DNA of 64,000 nucleotides, from NCBI GenBank assembly GCA_934167465.1, contig CAKPKR010000002.1, forward strand, positions 189,130 through 253,129, written 5' to 3'. Within the stretch, counting starts at the first letter, position 1. Every line of letters begins with the position of its first letter. Origin of the DNA: an uncultured Bacilli bacterium (GTDB lineage Bacteria > Bacillota_I > Bacilli_A > RF39 > UBA660). This document shows, one piece after another, positions 1 through 7,392 of this stretch. The position numbers were made by a program, and so were the translations under genes. Under the pieces are notes generated by a model, which made no database searches, was not told where the DNA came from, and worked only from the letters and a program-made list of their open reading frames with translations.

Positions 1-1065
1 ATCATTTTTAAACCATCCTTTTACTTTATCTAAAAATGTTGTTTTTTCTTTTTTATTTATATATAAGTCGTCAGTGTAAATTAGTGTATTTGTTAAATAT
101 ACTTCTATTTTTCCAATTTTCATATTATTTTTAATTATTTTGTTTTTTTCTATTTTAAATTTTAATATTATGTTATCTTTTTCTATATTATCTAATATGT
201 AATTAAAGTCATTTTTTATATAATACTGATAATTTTTATATTGTGTATCAGGTACTTCTATTTTTCCTTTTTTTAAAATGCTATATTTTTTATATGTGTT
301 AAATCCATAATCAAATAATTCAATATGGTCATTCCAATCATCACCATCGTTAAGAGTCACAACTACTAAATTAATATTGTTTTTAGAGGCTGTTGTTACT
401 AATGTTCTTTTAGCTATTTTAGTATATCCTGTTTTTCCACCAGTTGCATATTTATATAATTTAAGTAATTTGTTTTTATTGGTCCAAGAGTAAACATTCA
501 TATTTGTTTTTAAAACATATTTTTTTGTTTTGGTTATTTTTTTATATTCATTATTTTTCATTGCATAACTAGTAAGTATTGCCATATCGTAGGCAGTAGA
601 ATAGTTTCCTTTTTCTTCATCTAAACCATTAGGGTTATTAAATGTTGTATTTTTCATTCCTATTTCTATTGCTTTTTCATTCATTTTTTTTACAAAGTTT
701 TCAACACTACCTCCTACGTATTTAGCAATCGCATAGGAAGCATCATTACCACTTCGTAGCATTAATCCATATACTAGGTCTTTAAGGGTTAAAACTTCCC
801 CCTGTTTTATGTATATTCCGGAACCATAGGCTGCCAAAATTTCATCTCCCACAGTTACTTTATCATCCATTTTTCCACTTTCTATAGCTAGTATAGCTGT
901 CATTATTTTAGATATAGAAGCTACACTTTTTACTTCATTTATATTTTCTCCTATTATTATTCTATTTGTATCCATATCCATTAATATATATTTATTTGTA
1001 TTTACATCTAAGGCTTTTATATTTATAGGAATTAATATAATTAAAAATAATAAAAATTTTTTCAT
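1..1065 (-). CDS. D-alanyl-D-alanine carboxypeptidase (PBP5/DacF type), 3' end outside window
   Basis: Low-molecular-weight penicillin-binding protein that trims the terminal D-Ala of peptidoglycan pentapeptides outside the membrane. The frame is open from an ATG at 1065 to the window edge (355 codons, no stop), so the C-terminus lies just outside. Visible: an N-terminal signal peptide (MKKFLLFLIILIP...), the catalytic SxxK box as SISK about 55 residues in, an SGN motif (RSGNDAS) and the KTG box (GGKTGY, coded near 425-440). A TCACCT (AGGTGA on the coding strand) sits 5 bases before the start. The three ordered motifs make the family secure. The paralogue (DacA, DacB, DacF) cannot be chosen; DacB/DacF would fit a spore former. 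Confidence 0.9.
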   Translation of the reverse strand, partial: MKKFLLFLIILIPINIKALDVNTNKYILMDMDTNRIIIGENINEVKSVASISKIMTAILAIESGKMDDKVTVGDEILAAYGSGIYIKQGEVLTLKDLVYGLMLRSGNDASYAIAKYVGGSVENFVKKMNEKAIEIGMKNTTFNNPNGLDEEKGNYSTAYDMAILTSYAMKNNEYKKITKTKKYVLKTNMNVYSWTNKNKLLKLYKYATGGKTGYTKIAKRTLVTTASKNNINLVVVTLNDGDDWNDHIELFDYGFNTYKKYSILKKGKIEVPDTQYKNYQYYIKNDFNYILDNIEKDNIILKFKIEKNKIIKNNMKIGKIEVYLTNTLIYTDDLYINKKEKTTFLDKVKGWFKND

Positions 1066-1089
1066 TTTTTTCACCTAAAAAATTATATG

Positions 1090-1111
1090 AAAAAAAGGAC
1101 AAATTATGTCC
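1090..1111 (-). terminator. Intrinsic terminator after the 151-aa surface protein
   Basis: On the minus strand GGACATAATTTGTCC is followed by seven T. It lies between the stop of the small surface protein gene and the start of the carboxypeptidase gene, so the two are probably separate transcripts. Confidence 0.6.
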
Positions 1112-1169
1112 ATTAAGGATAGAACTTTAACTACACTAATTTAATTATAAAGTTAATTCTTTAAAGAAA

Positions 1170-1625
1170 TTAATGACTAAGTACAACAGCACCACTTGCA
1201 ATACATTGATCCCTACTATTAACCGGACCATATATTGTTATTTTTTCTACATCTTTTTCTGAGACACTATATTTTTCACCTGGATTAATATTAACAATTT
1301 TACCATCAATTACTGTTTCAGTAGTATAATTATTTGTTAAACTTAAATAATTATATCCACTAGGTATATTAAAACTAACTTCAACATAACAAGGTCCGCT
1401 ATGCCAACCAGAATTATAATAAATTTTAAAATCAGGATATCCTATATTATTACTTTTATTATATAATTCATTTAAAGCATCATTTACATTTTTACTTGTT
1501 CCATCACTGGCATTATATACTATATCTGTCGCTTTATATGTGGTTGCAGCATATACTCCTACCCCAGTAAATATTATTCCACAAATTATTACTAAAAATA
1601 TTTTACTTTTTATTACTTTTTTCAT
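1170..1625 (-). CDS. Small secreted/surface protein, paralogue of the 8763-10121 protein
   Basis: Unrecognised 151-aa exported protein. The N-terminus is a basic MKKVIKSK followed by a hydrophobic segment and an AATTYKA junction, i.e. a signal peptide or anchor. Residues 1-55 are nearly the same as in the 452-aa protein encoded at 8763-10121 (shared ATTYKA.D..Y.ASDGTS.NVNDALNELY), while the remainder differs entirely. This conserved-head, variable-tail pattern is common in surface antigens. Two cysteines in the C-terminal part could form a disulfide. The start is set by AGGA 7 bases upstream. The promoter immediately upstream carries a G10 tract in its spacer, so expression may switch on and off. 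Function unknown; a role at the cell surface is inference. Confidence 0.75.
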   Translation of the reverse strand: MKKVIKSKIFLVIICGIIFTGVGVYAATTYKATDIVYNASDGTSKNVNDALNELYNKSNNIGYPDFKIYYNSGWHSGPCYVEVSFNIPSGYNYLSLTNNYTTETVIDGKIVNINPGEKYSVSEKDVEKITIYGPVNSRDQCIASGAVVLSH

Positions 1626-1648
1626 CTAGATTCCTACTTTCCATTACT

Positions 1649-1700
1649 ATCATACCCCCCCCCCAGACGTAAAAGTCAAGCAGAAATTTTGTTCGTGTTT
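1649..1700 (-). promoter_or_regulatory. Promoter with G10 tract in the spacer (candidate phase-variable switch)
   Basis: Minus strand: -35 TTGACT (1674-1679), a 19-bp spacer (1655-1673) ending in ten consecutive G, then -10 TATGAT (1649-1654). The ATG of the surface protein gene follows about 24 bp after the -10. A block upstream of the -35 (CGAACAAAATTTCTG) and the spacer start (CGTCTG) recur at 10146-10200 before the paralogous gene. Known precedent: Neisseria porA, where poly-G length between -35 and -10 sets expression. At 19 bp the spacer is longer than the usual 17, so the state shown is probably weak; that is inference. Confidence 0.75.
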
Positions 1701-1730
1701 TAAAATTTTACAATTTATTTTATAATATTA

Positions 1731-1759
1731 TTGAAAAAATATTTTTAAAATGTTATCAT
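1731..1759 (+). promoter_or_regulatory. Promoter of antisense RNA, hydrophobic-peptide locus 1
   Basis: TTGAAA (1731-1736), 17-bp spacer, TATCAT (1754-1759), followed by GTATATAG. The same layout (TTGNNA-17-TANNAT-GTATAT) drives antisense RNAs at the two sister loci near 39.6 kb and 51.06 kb. Confidence 0.65.
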
Positions 1760-1765
1760 GTATAT

Positions 1766-1880
1766 AGATGAGTTATTACTCATACAATAAAAAAGGATAT
1801 ATCTAATTGTTACAAGAGTTAGATACATTCCTAAGTTTGTTTAGGAAAGCACTATCCCCCCTGTGATAGTGCATTTTTTT
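1766..1880 (+). ncRNA. Candidate antisense (antitoxin-type) RNA, locus 1
   Basis: Predicted short RNA of about 115 nt starting after the promoter at 1731-1759. It opens with a hairpin (GATGAGTTATTACTCAT), covers the 3' UTR of the opposite 25-aa peptide gene and ends at a strong intrinsic terminator (GCACTATC...GATAGTGC, 1849-1872, then seven T) that overlaps the peptide stop codon. The same three parts are found at two other loci, which is the main support. Transcript ends are predicted only. Confidence 0.6.
1789..1831 (-). terminator. Terminator of the 25-aa hydrophobic peptide mRNA, locus 1
   Basis: Minus strand: GGA(A)TGTATCTAA...TTAGATATATCC hairpin followed by TTTTTT. It sits within the region covered by the opposite antisense RNA, so the two transcripts overlap by roughly 90 nt. 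Confidence 0.6.
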
Positions 1881-1956
1881 ATTTATATAATAAAGTAAAA
1901 ATTATAACAAATAATAGAATTATTATTAAAAATAAAGATATTTCTCTTTTTGTCAT
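1879..1956 (-). CDS. 25-aa hydrophobic peptide, candidate type I toxin (locus 1)
   Basis: MTKREISLF then an unbroken hydrophobic run ending TLLYK, a single membrane-spanning peptide. It is nearly identical to the peptide encoded at 39419-39496. A strong ribosome site (AAGGTGGTGATATT) precedes the ATG. The 5' UTR word AGTGCATTT (plus-strand 1983-1991) is perfectly complementary to AAATGCACT just after the stop (plus-strand 1868-1876), allowing the mRNA ends to pair, as in known type I toxin mRNAs such as hok or aapA. A convergent antisense RNA overlaps the 3' end. Too short for ordinary gene callers. Toxin function is inference from this architecture; the family is not one I can name. Confidence 0.65.
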   Translation of the reverse strand: MTKREISLFLIIILLFVIIFTLLYK

Positions 1957-2242
1957 AATATCACCACCTTCTTATTCTAGAAGAAATGCACTAACACCAA
2001 TTAAATATATCGCTTTATATTCTACTATATTTTTTATTATTTTCATCTTTTTTTTTACATACAAATTCTGACAAAAAACGCTTTTTATTCATTGTCTAAA
2101 AAAAATATAACTATACAAAAAACCAAAATACGGATTTGATTCATAAAAAAATAATCTTGAATAAAATATTCCAGAAAGGACAAATTTATTTTAAATAAAT
2201 TGTTATATTTTACCTTTTTTTAACAATAATAAATATAGCGAG

Positions 2243-4201
2243 GTGATTTCTATAAAAAAGTTTAAAAAAATATTTAAAATTATAGCTATTACCATTATCT
2301 TAGTATTTTTAGGATATGTTGGAGTTTATTTATATGCAAAATCATTAGATAAATTACCAATTACTAGTGCGAATAGTTTTTATATGTACGATAACAAAAA
2401 GAATTTATTTGAAGGAACTAATGATGAATGGATAAGTATAGATAAAATATCACCTTATTTAATTAATGCCACTATATCAATTGAAGATAAGAAATTTTAT
2501 AAACATCATGGATTTGATTTTTTACGAATTATGAAAGCGATGTTTACAAATGTTATGAATGGAAAAAATTTACAAGGAGCTTCCACTATAAGTCAACAAT
2601 ATGCCAAAAACCTATTCTTAGATTTTGAAAAAAGTTGGAAAAGAAAAATTGATGAAGCTTTTTTAACTATGAGATTAGAAACACACTATAATAAAGAAGA
2701 AATTCTTGAAGGATATTTAAATACTATAAACTATGGAGGAATTTTTGGAATTGAAAATGCTAGTAATTATTATTTTGGAAAAAGTGCCAAAGATTTATCT
2801 TTAGCAGAGGCTTCTATTTTAGCAGGTATCCCAAAATCACCAACTAATTATTCACCAATATCTAACTATGATAAAGCTAAAGAAAGACAAAAAATAATAC
2901 TCGAATCTATGGTTAAAAATAAATATATAACTGAAAATGAAATGAAAGAAGCTTACAATACAGAATTAACTTTCATTGGTTCTAAAAGTGAAAAAAAATC
3001 TTCAATATTAATGTATTATCAAGATGCTGTATTAAAAGAACTAGAAACAATTAATAGTATCCCGACATCTTTTTTAAAAACTGGTGGTCTTAAAATATAT
3101 ACCAATTTAGATACTAATGCTCAAAAGTTATTAGAAGATAGAATCAAGGAAAATATTGATAGTGAAAATGAATTACAAATATCGGCTGTATTAATGGACC
3201 CCAAAAATGGAAAAATAAAGGCTATTGCTGGTGGTAAAGATTATAGTAAAAGTGAGTTTAATAGAGTAACTGATTCAAAAAGACAAGTGGGATCTACTAT
3301 AAAACCAATTTTGTATTATGCCGCTTTGGAAAATGGATTTACACCTTCATCTACTTTCACAAGTGAAAAAACGACTTTTAATTTAGGAAATAATAAAACA
3401 TATAGTCCTAATAACTATGGAAACATATATGCCAACAAACCAATAAGTATGGCAGCGGCTATTGCTTATTCAGATAATATATATGCTGTAAAAACTCATA
3501 TTTTTTTGGAAGAAGAAACTTTAGTAGATATGGCTAAAAGACTTGGAATTGAAACAAAGTTAGAAGCCTTGCCTTCTCTAGCTCTTGGTACTAATGAAAT
3601 CGGTATTTTAGAAATGATGAGAGCTTATAGTAGTTTTGCTAACGAAGGATATTTAATTACACCTCATTTTATCGAAAAAGTAGAAGATATAAATGGAAAT
3701 GTTTTATATGAATTTAAAGAAACAAAGAAAAGTATTTTAAATAAAAGTAATGTATATATCCTAAATGAATTATTAACAGGAAGTTATTCAAAAGAATTAA
3801 TTGATTATAATTCACCTACTTGTATAAATATTGCATCTAGATTAACTAAAAAATATGCTATAAAAACAGGAACAACTAATACAGATCATTTAATATTTGG
3901 ATATAATAAAGATGCTATATTAGGAATTTGGATGGGATATGACGATAATAGAAATACAGATGTTAAAGATGGAAGTACAATGAAAGTTATATGGGCTGAA
4001 GTAATGGAAGATTATTTAAAAGAAAAAAAAGATAATTGGTATGAAAAACCTAATAATGTCGTTGGTGTTTTAGTTAATCCGGTTACGGGCGAGATTGCTA
4101 CTGATAATGACAAAAACAAAAAAGTTTTATATTATATAAAAGGAACTCAACCATTAAGTGAACTAAATGATAACTTGATTCCTACTATGAAAACTGAATA
4201 A
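2243..4201 (+). CDS. Class A penicillin-binding protein (glycosyltransferase 51 + transpeptidase)
   Basis: Bifunctional cell-wall synthase anchored by one N-terminal membrane helix (about residues 12-32). The GT51 domain follows with EDKKFYKHHG (catalytic Glu) near residue 79 and QGASTISQQYAKN near 112. The transpeptidase domain shows SxxK as STIK, SxN as SDN and KTGT (AIKTGTTNTD). At 652 aa it is a compact PbpF/PBP1a-like enzyme. Start problem: the first legal codon is a GTG (2243) that lies inside the ribosome site AGGTGA (2241-2246). With the 5-nt spacing used by neighbouring genes the start would be the in-frame ATA at 2252. It shares the strand with the CYTH gene 33 bp downstream. Confidence 0.92.
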   Translation: MISIKKFKKIFKIIAITIILVFLGYVGVYLYAKSLDKLPITSANSFYMYDNKKNLFEGTNDEWISIDKISPYLINATISIEDKKFYKHHGFDFLRIMKAMFTNVMNGKNLQGASTISQQYAKNLFLDFEKSWKRKIDEAFLTMRLETHYNKEEILEGYLNTINYGGIFGIENASNYYFGKSAKDLSLAEASILAGIPKSPTNYSPISNYDKAKERQKIILESMVKNKYITENEMKEAYNTELTFIGSKSEKKSSILMYYQDAVLKELETINSIPTSFLKTGGLKIYTNLDTNAQKLLEDRIKENIDSENELQISAVLMDPKNGKIKAIAGGKDYSKSEFNRVTDSKRQVGSTIKPILYYAALENGFTPSSTFTSEKTTFNLGNNKTYSPNNYGNIYANKPISMAAAIAYSDNIYAVKTHIFLEEETLVDMAKRLGIETKLEALPSLALGTNEIGILEMMRAYSSFANEGYLITPHFIEKVEDINGNVLYEFKETKKSILNKSNVYILNELLTGSYSKELIDYNSPTCINIASRLTKKYAIKTGTTNTDHLIFGYNKDAILGIWMGYDDNRNTDVKDGSTMKVIWAEVMEDYLKEKKDNWYEKPNNVVGVLVNPVTGEIATDNDKNKKVLYYIKGTQPLSELNDNLIPTMKTE

Positions 4202-4234
4202 AATGTGTTATAATACATAACTAAGGTGATTTTA

Positions 4235-4699
4235 ATGGAAATTGAAAGAAAATTTTTGCTGGATTATCTTCCAGTTAATATTGATAAGTTTGCTAAAAGT
4301 GAAATTATTCAAGCTTATATAAGTTATGAACCAGAACTAAGAATAAGAAAAAAAGATGATAAATATTTCATGACAAAAAAAATTGGAACTGGAATGATAA
4401 GAAATGAATATGAAATGGAAATTGATGAAAAATTTTATAATTTCTTAATTAATAGAATAGATAGCAAAGTTTCTAAAACAAGATATCTTGTTCCTTTAAG
4501 TAGTAAGACAACTGCTGAAATTGATGTATATCATAATAATTTAGATGGTTTAAAAACTGTAGAAGTTGAATTTGAAACAATGGAAGAAGCAATAAATTTT
4601 GAAATTCCTAATTGGTTTGGTTTAGAAGTTACTAATGACAAAAATTATAAAAATGCTAATTTATCAAAAATAAAAAGTTATACAAAAAAGAAGATTTAA
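4235..4699 (+). CDS. CYTH-domain phosphatase
   Basis: 154-aa protein beginning MEIERKFLL, the ExExK-type signature of the CYTH superfamily (adenylate cyclase CyaB / thiamine triphosphatase), whose tunnel-fold enzymes hydrolyse inorganic or thiamine triphosphate with divalent metals. Alternating acidic and basic residues follow (RIRKKDDKYFMTKK, EYEMEID, AEIDVYHNNLDGLKTVEVEFE), matching the charged tunnel strands. The AGGTGA at 4224-4229 followed by 5 nt fixes the ATG at 4235 rather than the upstream GTG within the ribosome site. It is probably co-transcribed with the PBP gene and ends in a terminator shared with the convergent pduL-like gene. The substrate cannot be told from sequence. Confidence 0.8.
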   Translation: MEIERKFLLDYLPVNIDKFAKSEIIQAYISYEPELRIRKKDDKYFMTKKIGTGMIRNEYEMEIDEKFYNFLINRIDSKVSKTRYLVPLSSKTTAEIDVYHNNLDGLKTVEVEFETMEEAINFEIPNWFGLEVTNDKNYKNANLSKIKSYTKKKI

Positions 4700-4710
4700 A
4701 TCTTCTTTTA
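4684..4710. terminator. Bidirectional terminator between CYTH and PduL-like genes
   Basis: AAAAAAGAAGATTTAAATCTTCTTTTA is a near-perfect palindrome flanked by A and T runs, placed between two convergent genes. Confidence 0.65.
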
Positions 4711-5268
4711 CTTTTGAATAATTTCTAAAATATCTCCATTCTTTAACAAAAATGCATTAGCATCATCTGTATCTAAATGAAGTTCATAATAAGCATTATC
4801 ACTTACTTTCAAATGAACATCTGAAATTATTCCACCTTTTTCACTATTAATTAAGATATCTACTGTATCATTTAACCCATATAGTTCCTTTTGTTTTGGT
4901 GTTATATGAATATGTCTATCAGCTATAATACATCCTTCTGTTTGAATACTTCCTTCAGGGCCAATTAATGTAACTATTTCACTATTTTTAATATCCCCAG
5001 ACGTTCTTACTGGAGGATTTATTCCTAATTTAATAGCATCAGTTTTTGATACTTCAATTTGAGTATAATCTCTTAAACCACCAACAATTACTACATTTTC
5101 TAATAATCCCTTATCAGTTTTTATAGTTACTTTTGCATCGCTTACAAATTGATTTGGTTGATTTAAAGTTCTGATTTTCTTTAATTCATAGTTTTTCCCA
5201 AATAAAATTTCTAAATGTTCTTTTTTTAAATGAATATGTCTGTTTGATACTCCAAGTACTACTTTCAT
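4708..5268 (-). CDS. PduL-type phosphate acyltransferase (phosphotransacetylase)
   Basis: 186-aa enzyme of the PduL family, which interconverts acyl-CoA plus phosphate with acyl phosphate plus CoA using two zinc ions. Zinc-ligand motifs are visible in both halves: SNRHIHL near residue 10 and ADRHIHI near 120, with ELHLDTDDAN near the C-terminus. The ATG at 5268 follows AGAGGTGCATTT; the longer frame upstream is a spurious extension. No microcompartment shell genes are nearby, so this is probably a stand-alone Pta working with acetate kinase. Substrate (acetyl versus propionyl) is not decided by the sequence. Confidence 0.85.
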   Translation of the reverse strand: MKVVLGVSNRHIHLKKEHLEILFGKNYELKKIRTLNQPNQFVSDAKVTIKTDKGLLENVVIVGGLRDYTQIEVSKTDAIKLGINPPVRTSGDIKNSEIVTLIGPEGSIQTEGCIIADRHIHITPKQKELYGLNDTVDILINSEKGGIISDVHLKVSDNAYYELHLDTDDANAFLLKNGDILEIIQK

Positions 5269-5334
5269 AAATGCACCTCTTATATGAATATTATAACACA
5301 TCTTATAATAATATTTATAAGAAAGGATGATTTT

Positions 5335-5685
5335 ATGAACGGATATTTTGATCAAAATGTTTTTCCAGGTCAACCAATTTATACTGGAAATAATGTAGTA
5401 CCTAATCAACAAACTGCACCAACGATAAATAATGATGTACCTTTTGAACAATCTTACATTGAAAATATATTAAGAATGAATAAAGGAAAAAAAGTTACAG
5501 TTCATATGACTTTTCCTGATTCAGAGCAATTCAAAGATCGTGAATTTTCAGGGATTATTGAACAGTCTGGTAGAGATCATATAATATTAAGTGAACCTTC
5601 TACTGGTAAGTGGTATTTATTACTCATGATTTATGTTGATTTCATTACGTTTGATGAAAAAATAAATTATGTTAAAAATTTCTAA
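5335..5685 (+). CDS. gerQ: Spore coat protein GerQ
   Basis: 116-aa protein with a disordered N-terminus (about residues 1-38, rich in Asn, Gln, Pro) and the conserved GerQ domain: EQSYIENILRMNKGKKVTVHM and SGRDHIILSEPSTGKWYLL. In Bacillus, GerQ is an inner coat protein cross-linked by transglutaminase and needed for localisation of the cortex-lytic enzyme CwlJ during germination. The start is set by AAAGGATGATTTT before the ATG at 5335. It is followed 54 bp later by the LemA-like gene on the same strand. Together with yabG, yabP, yabQ and CotF-like genes it argues for a sporulating host. Confidence 0.85.
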   Translation: MNGYFDQNVFPGQPIYTGNNVVPNQQTAPTINNDVPFEQSYIENILRMNKGKKVTVHMTFPDSEQFKDREFSGIIEQSGRDHIILSEPSTGKWYLLLMIYVDFITFDEKINYVKNF

Positions 5686-5738
5686 AAAATTATAGATTAA
5701 TATGTCGAATTTTGTTATAATGATAATGGGTGAGGTAT

Positions 5739-6278
5739 ATGGCTTTTGAATATATTTTAGTTATTATTATAGCTATTTGTTTAATATTAATATGGTATGT
5801 TAGTGTTTATAATAATTATCAAAATTATATCATTAGGATTAATGAAGCTGAAGCTTTCATTGATACAACTTTAAGAAAGAGATTTGATTTATTAAATAAA
5901 TCAATTGAGATTATTAAAGCTAATACTAAAGAAACTGAAGTACTTAATATTATAGATGAATTAAAAACTATGAAAATAAGCAATTTTGATTTAGATCGTA
6001 AATTATATGATGCTATTAATGAATTTAATAAATATAAGGAAAATTATGATGAATTAAGAAATACAGAATCTTTTTTAAAAATTGAATTAGGATTATTTGA
6101 ATCTGAATCAGAAATTGTAGCTGCTAGAAAATATTATAATGATATAATTACTGATTATAATAAATTAGTCAAAAAATTTCCATCAAATATTGTTGCTAAA
6201 GTAAGTAGATATAAAACAAGAACTTATTTCGATGGAAAAGATATGGAAGATGATGATACTAAAGATTTCAAATTATAG
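5739..6278 (+). CDS. LemA family membrane protein
   Basis: 179-aa protein with one N-terminal transmembrane helix (about residues 5-25) and a long helical cytoplasmic or extracellular domain: NNYQNYIIRINEAEAFIDTTLRKRFDLL, then SEIVAARKYYNDIITDYNKLVKKFPSNIVA, the standard LemA helices. The acidic tail (GKDMEDDDTKDFKL) is also common. Role in bacteria is poorly known. The ATG at 5739 is preferred over the GTG at 5730 because GGGTGA lies 5 nt upstream. It ends at a terminator shared with the convergent divIC-like gene. Confidence 0.8.
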   Translation: MAFEYILVIIIAICLILIWYVSVYNNYQNYIIRINEAEAFIDTTLRKRFDLLNKSIEIIKANTKETEVLNIIDELKTMKISNFDLDRKLYDAINEFNKYKENYDELRNTESFLKIELGLFESESEIVAARKYYNDIITDYNKLVKKFPSNIVAKVSRYKTRTYFDGKDMEDDDTKDFKL

Positions 6279-6284
6279 AAATCT

Positions 6285-6322
6285 TTTTTTGAAAAAAAAT
6301 AATACATTTCGTATTATTTTTT
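6285..6322. terminator. Bidirectional terminator, lemA-like / divIC-like
   Basis: AATAATACATTTCGTATTATT stem (6298-6320) with flanking A and T runs between convergent genes. Confidence 0.5.
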
Positions 6323-6745
6323 CTTTTTAATTATAAATATAATCAGCAATAGCAATAAAATACTGCCATAAGCTACATATTTAAAATTAATATTTATATC
6401 AAATTTTTTTTCATTTTCTTGTTGTTGTTTTTCACCATTTATTTTTATTATATATTCTCCATCTTTTGAATATGCATAATGTTCTCTGGCATATTTAGCT
6501 ATATAAGCTGGATCCTGTAATTTTTCTATTTCATTATTTAACATTTTTTCTTCTCTTTTTAATTCTGTTAAATTATTATTTAAATTTTCTTTTTTTATAG
6601 TTAAACTTCCAATATTATATATATATATTGCTACCATAAATATAAAATACCCTATTATAAAAACTGATAATGTTCCAAATACAGCTAATCTTTTTTTACT
6701 AGCTTTAGTAACTCTCTTTTTCACATTATCACCTACCTTAAACAA
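6314..6745 (-). CDS. divIC: DivIC/FtsB-like septum formation initiator
   Basis: 143-aa division protein with a basic cytoplasmic N-terminus, a transmembrane helix (about 22-43), a leucine-rich coiled coil (KKENLNNNLTELKREEKMLNNEIEKLQD) and the conserved end PAYIAKYAREHYAYSKDGEYIIKI, as in DivIC/FtsB, which bind FtsL at the septum. Odd: after that motif a charged linker leads to a second hydrophobic segment (YGSILLLLLIIFII) and a lysine tail, whereas DivIC normally has one helix. It lies 6 bp after yabQ, as in Bacillus subtilis (yabP-yabQ-divIC). Confidence in family is high; the role of the extra helix is unknown. Confidence 0.8.
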   Translation of the reverse strand: MFKVGDNVKKRVTKASKKRLAVFGTLSVFIIGYFIFMVAIYIYNIGSLTIKKENLNNNLTELKREEKMLNNEIEKLQDPAYIAKYAREHYAYSKDGEYIIKINGEKQQQENEKKFDININFKYVAYGSILLLLLIIFIIKKKK

Positions 6746-6751
6746 ATTATA

Positions 6752-7036
6752 TCATTTTTTAATATATTTTACAATTAACTTGTTTAAAAGATGTTCTATG
6801 TATACACCTAAAATAATCATTAAAATTAAATATATATGTAATAACCCATAATTGATTTTCAATAATATAAAAAAGTAAATTAATACATTTGAAATTATTA
6901 ATAATAGTGTTCCTACAACTCTAAAAAACTTATTTAATGGTAATATAAATTTATAATTAATTTTAATTATATATGCAAAATAAATTCCAAATAAAAAAGA
7001 AAACAGTAAACTTTTAATTTGAATTTCTAATGTCAT
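6752..7036 (-). CDS. yabQ: Spore cortex protein YabQ
   Basis: 94-aa integral membrane protein with three hydrophobic helices (around residues 7-24, 38-59 and 65-83) and a basic tail, matching YabQ, a sigmaE-controlled protein needed for spore cortex formation in Bacillus. Sequence identity to the family is hard to judge by eye; the assignment rests on size, topology and position. Its ATG overlaps the yabP stop by 4 nt and divIC follows within 6 bp, the same order as in B. subtilis. Confidence 0.75.
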   Translation of the reverse strand: MTLEIQIKSLLFSFLFGIYFAYIIKINYKFILPLNKFFRVVGTLLLIISNVLIYFFILLKINYGLLHIYLILMIILGVYIEHLLNKLIVKYIKK

Positions 7037-7317
7037 TTAAATAATTTACTAAAAATAGATTCTTCTTTTTCTTTTTTATTTATACTTTCCATATAATTTA
7101 AACTATTAAATGTTCCTTTTATTGATACTACACCTTGATAAGTATCTAACTTTATTATTTCTAATTCTTTTCCTTTTATTATAATAAACCCCATATTTGT
7201 TTCAAGTAGAAATTCTTCTTTATCAAAACTTTCAATTTTTTTTACTCCAGATATAACAATGTTTTTTCTTTCATTAAGCGTAATACTATGATTATAATTT
7301 ACAATATCCTTGTCCAT
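7033..7317 (-). CDS. yabP: Sporulation protein YabP
   Basis: 94-aa soluble protein with the YabP/YqfC-type core: HSITLNERKNIVISGVKKIESFDKEEFLLETNMGFIIIKGKELEIIKLDTYQGVVSIKG. In Bacillus YabP is a mother-cell protein produced under sigmaE. A strong AGGAGG precedes the ATG, and translation is coupled to yabQ by a 4-nt overlap. No dedicated promoter was identified upstream; the stretch to spoVG holds only the spoVG terminator. Confidence 0.85.
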   Translation of the reverse strand: MDKDIVNYNHSITLNERKNIVISGVKKIESFDKEEFLLETNMGFIIIKGKELEIIKLDTYQGVVSIKGTFNSLNYMESINKKEKEESIFSKLFK

Positions 7318-7361
7318 ATATTTCCTCCTAATGAATTATATGAAAAATTATTAATAATATA

Positions 7362-7392
7362 CAAAAAAATATAGATTAATTAATCTATATTT
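7362..7392 (-). terminator. Terminator of spoVG
   Basis: Minus strand TATAGATTAATTAATCTATA followed by TTTTTTT. It covers the spoVG stop codon. Confidence 0.7.

Noticed and set aside
1655..1664. Poly-C run as simple assembly or sequencing artefact
   Set aside because: Two independent loci have the same length, same place within a promoter and the same conserved flanks, which an artefact would not produce.
4708..5268. Bacterial microcompartment locus signalled by PduL
   Set aside because: No shell protein or diol dehydratase genes nearby; PduL occurs alone as a phosphotransacetylase in many Bacillota.
5269..5451. N-terminal extension of the PduL-like protein
   Set aside because: Extension is hydrophobic noise overlapping the gerQ start; the ribosome site and family homology begin at 5268.
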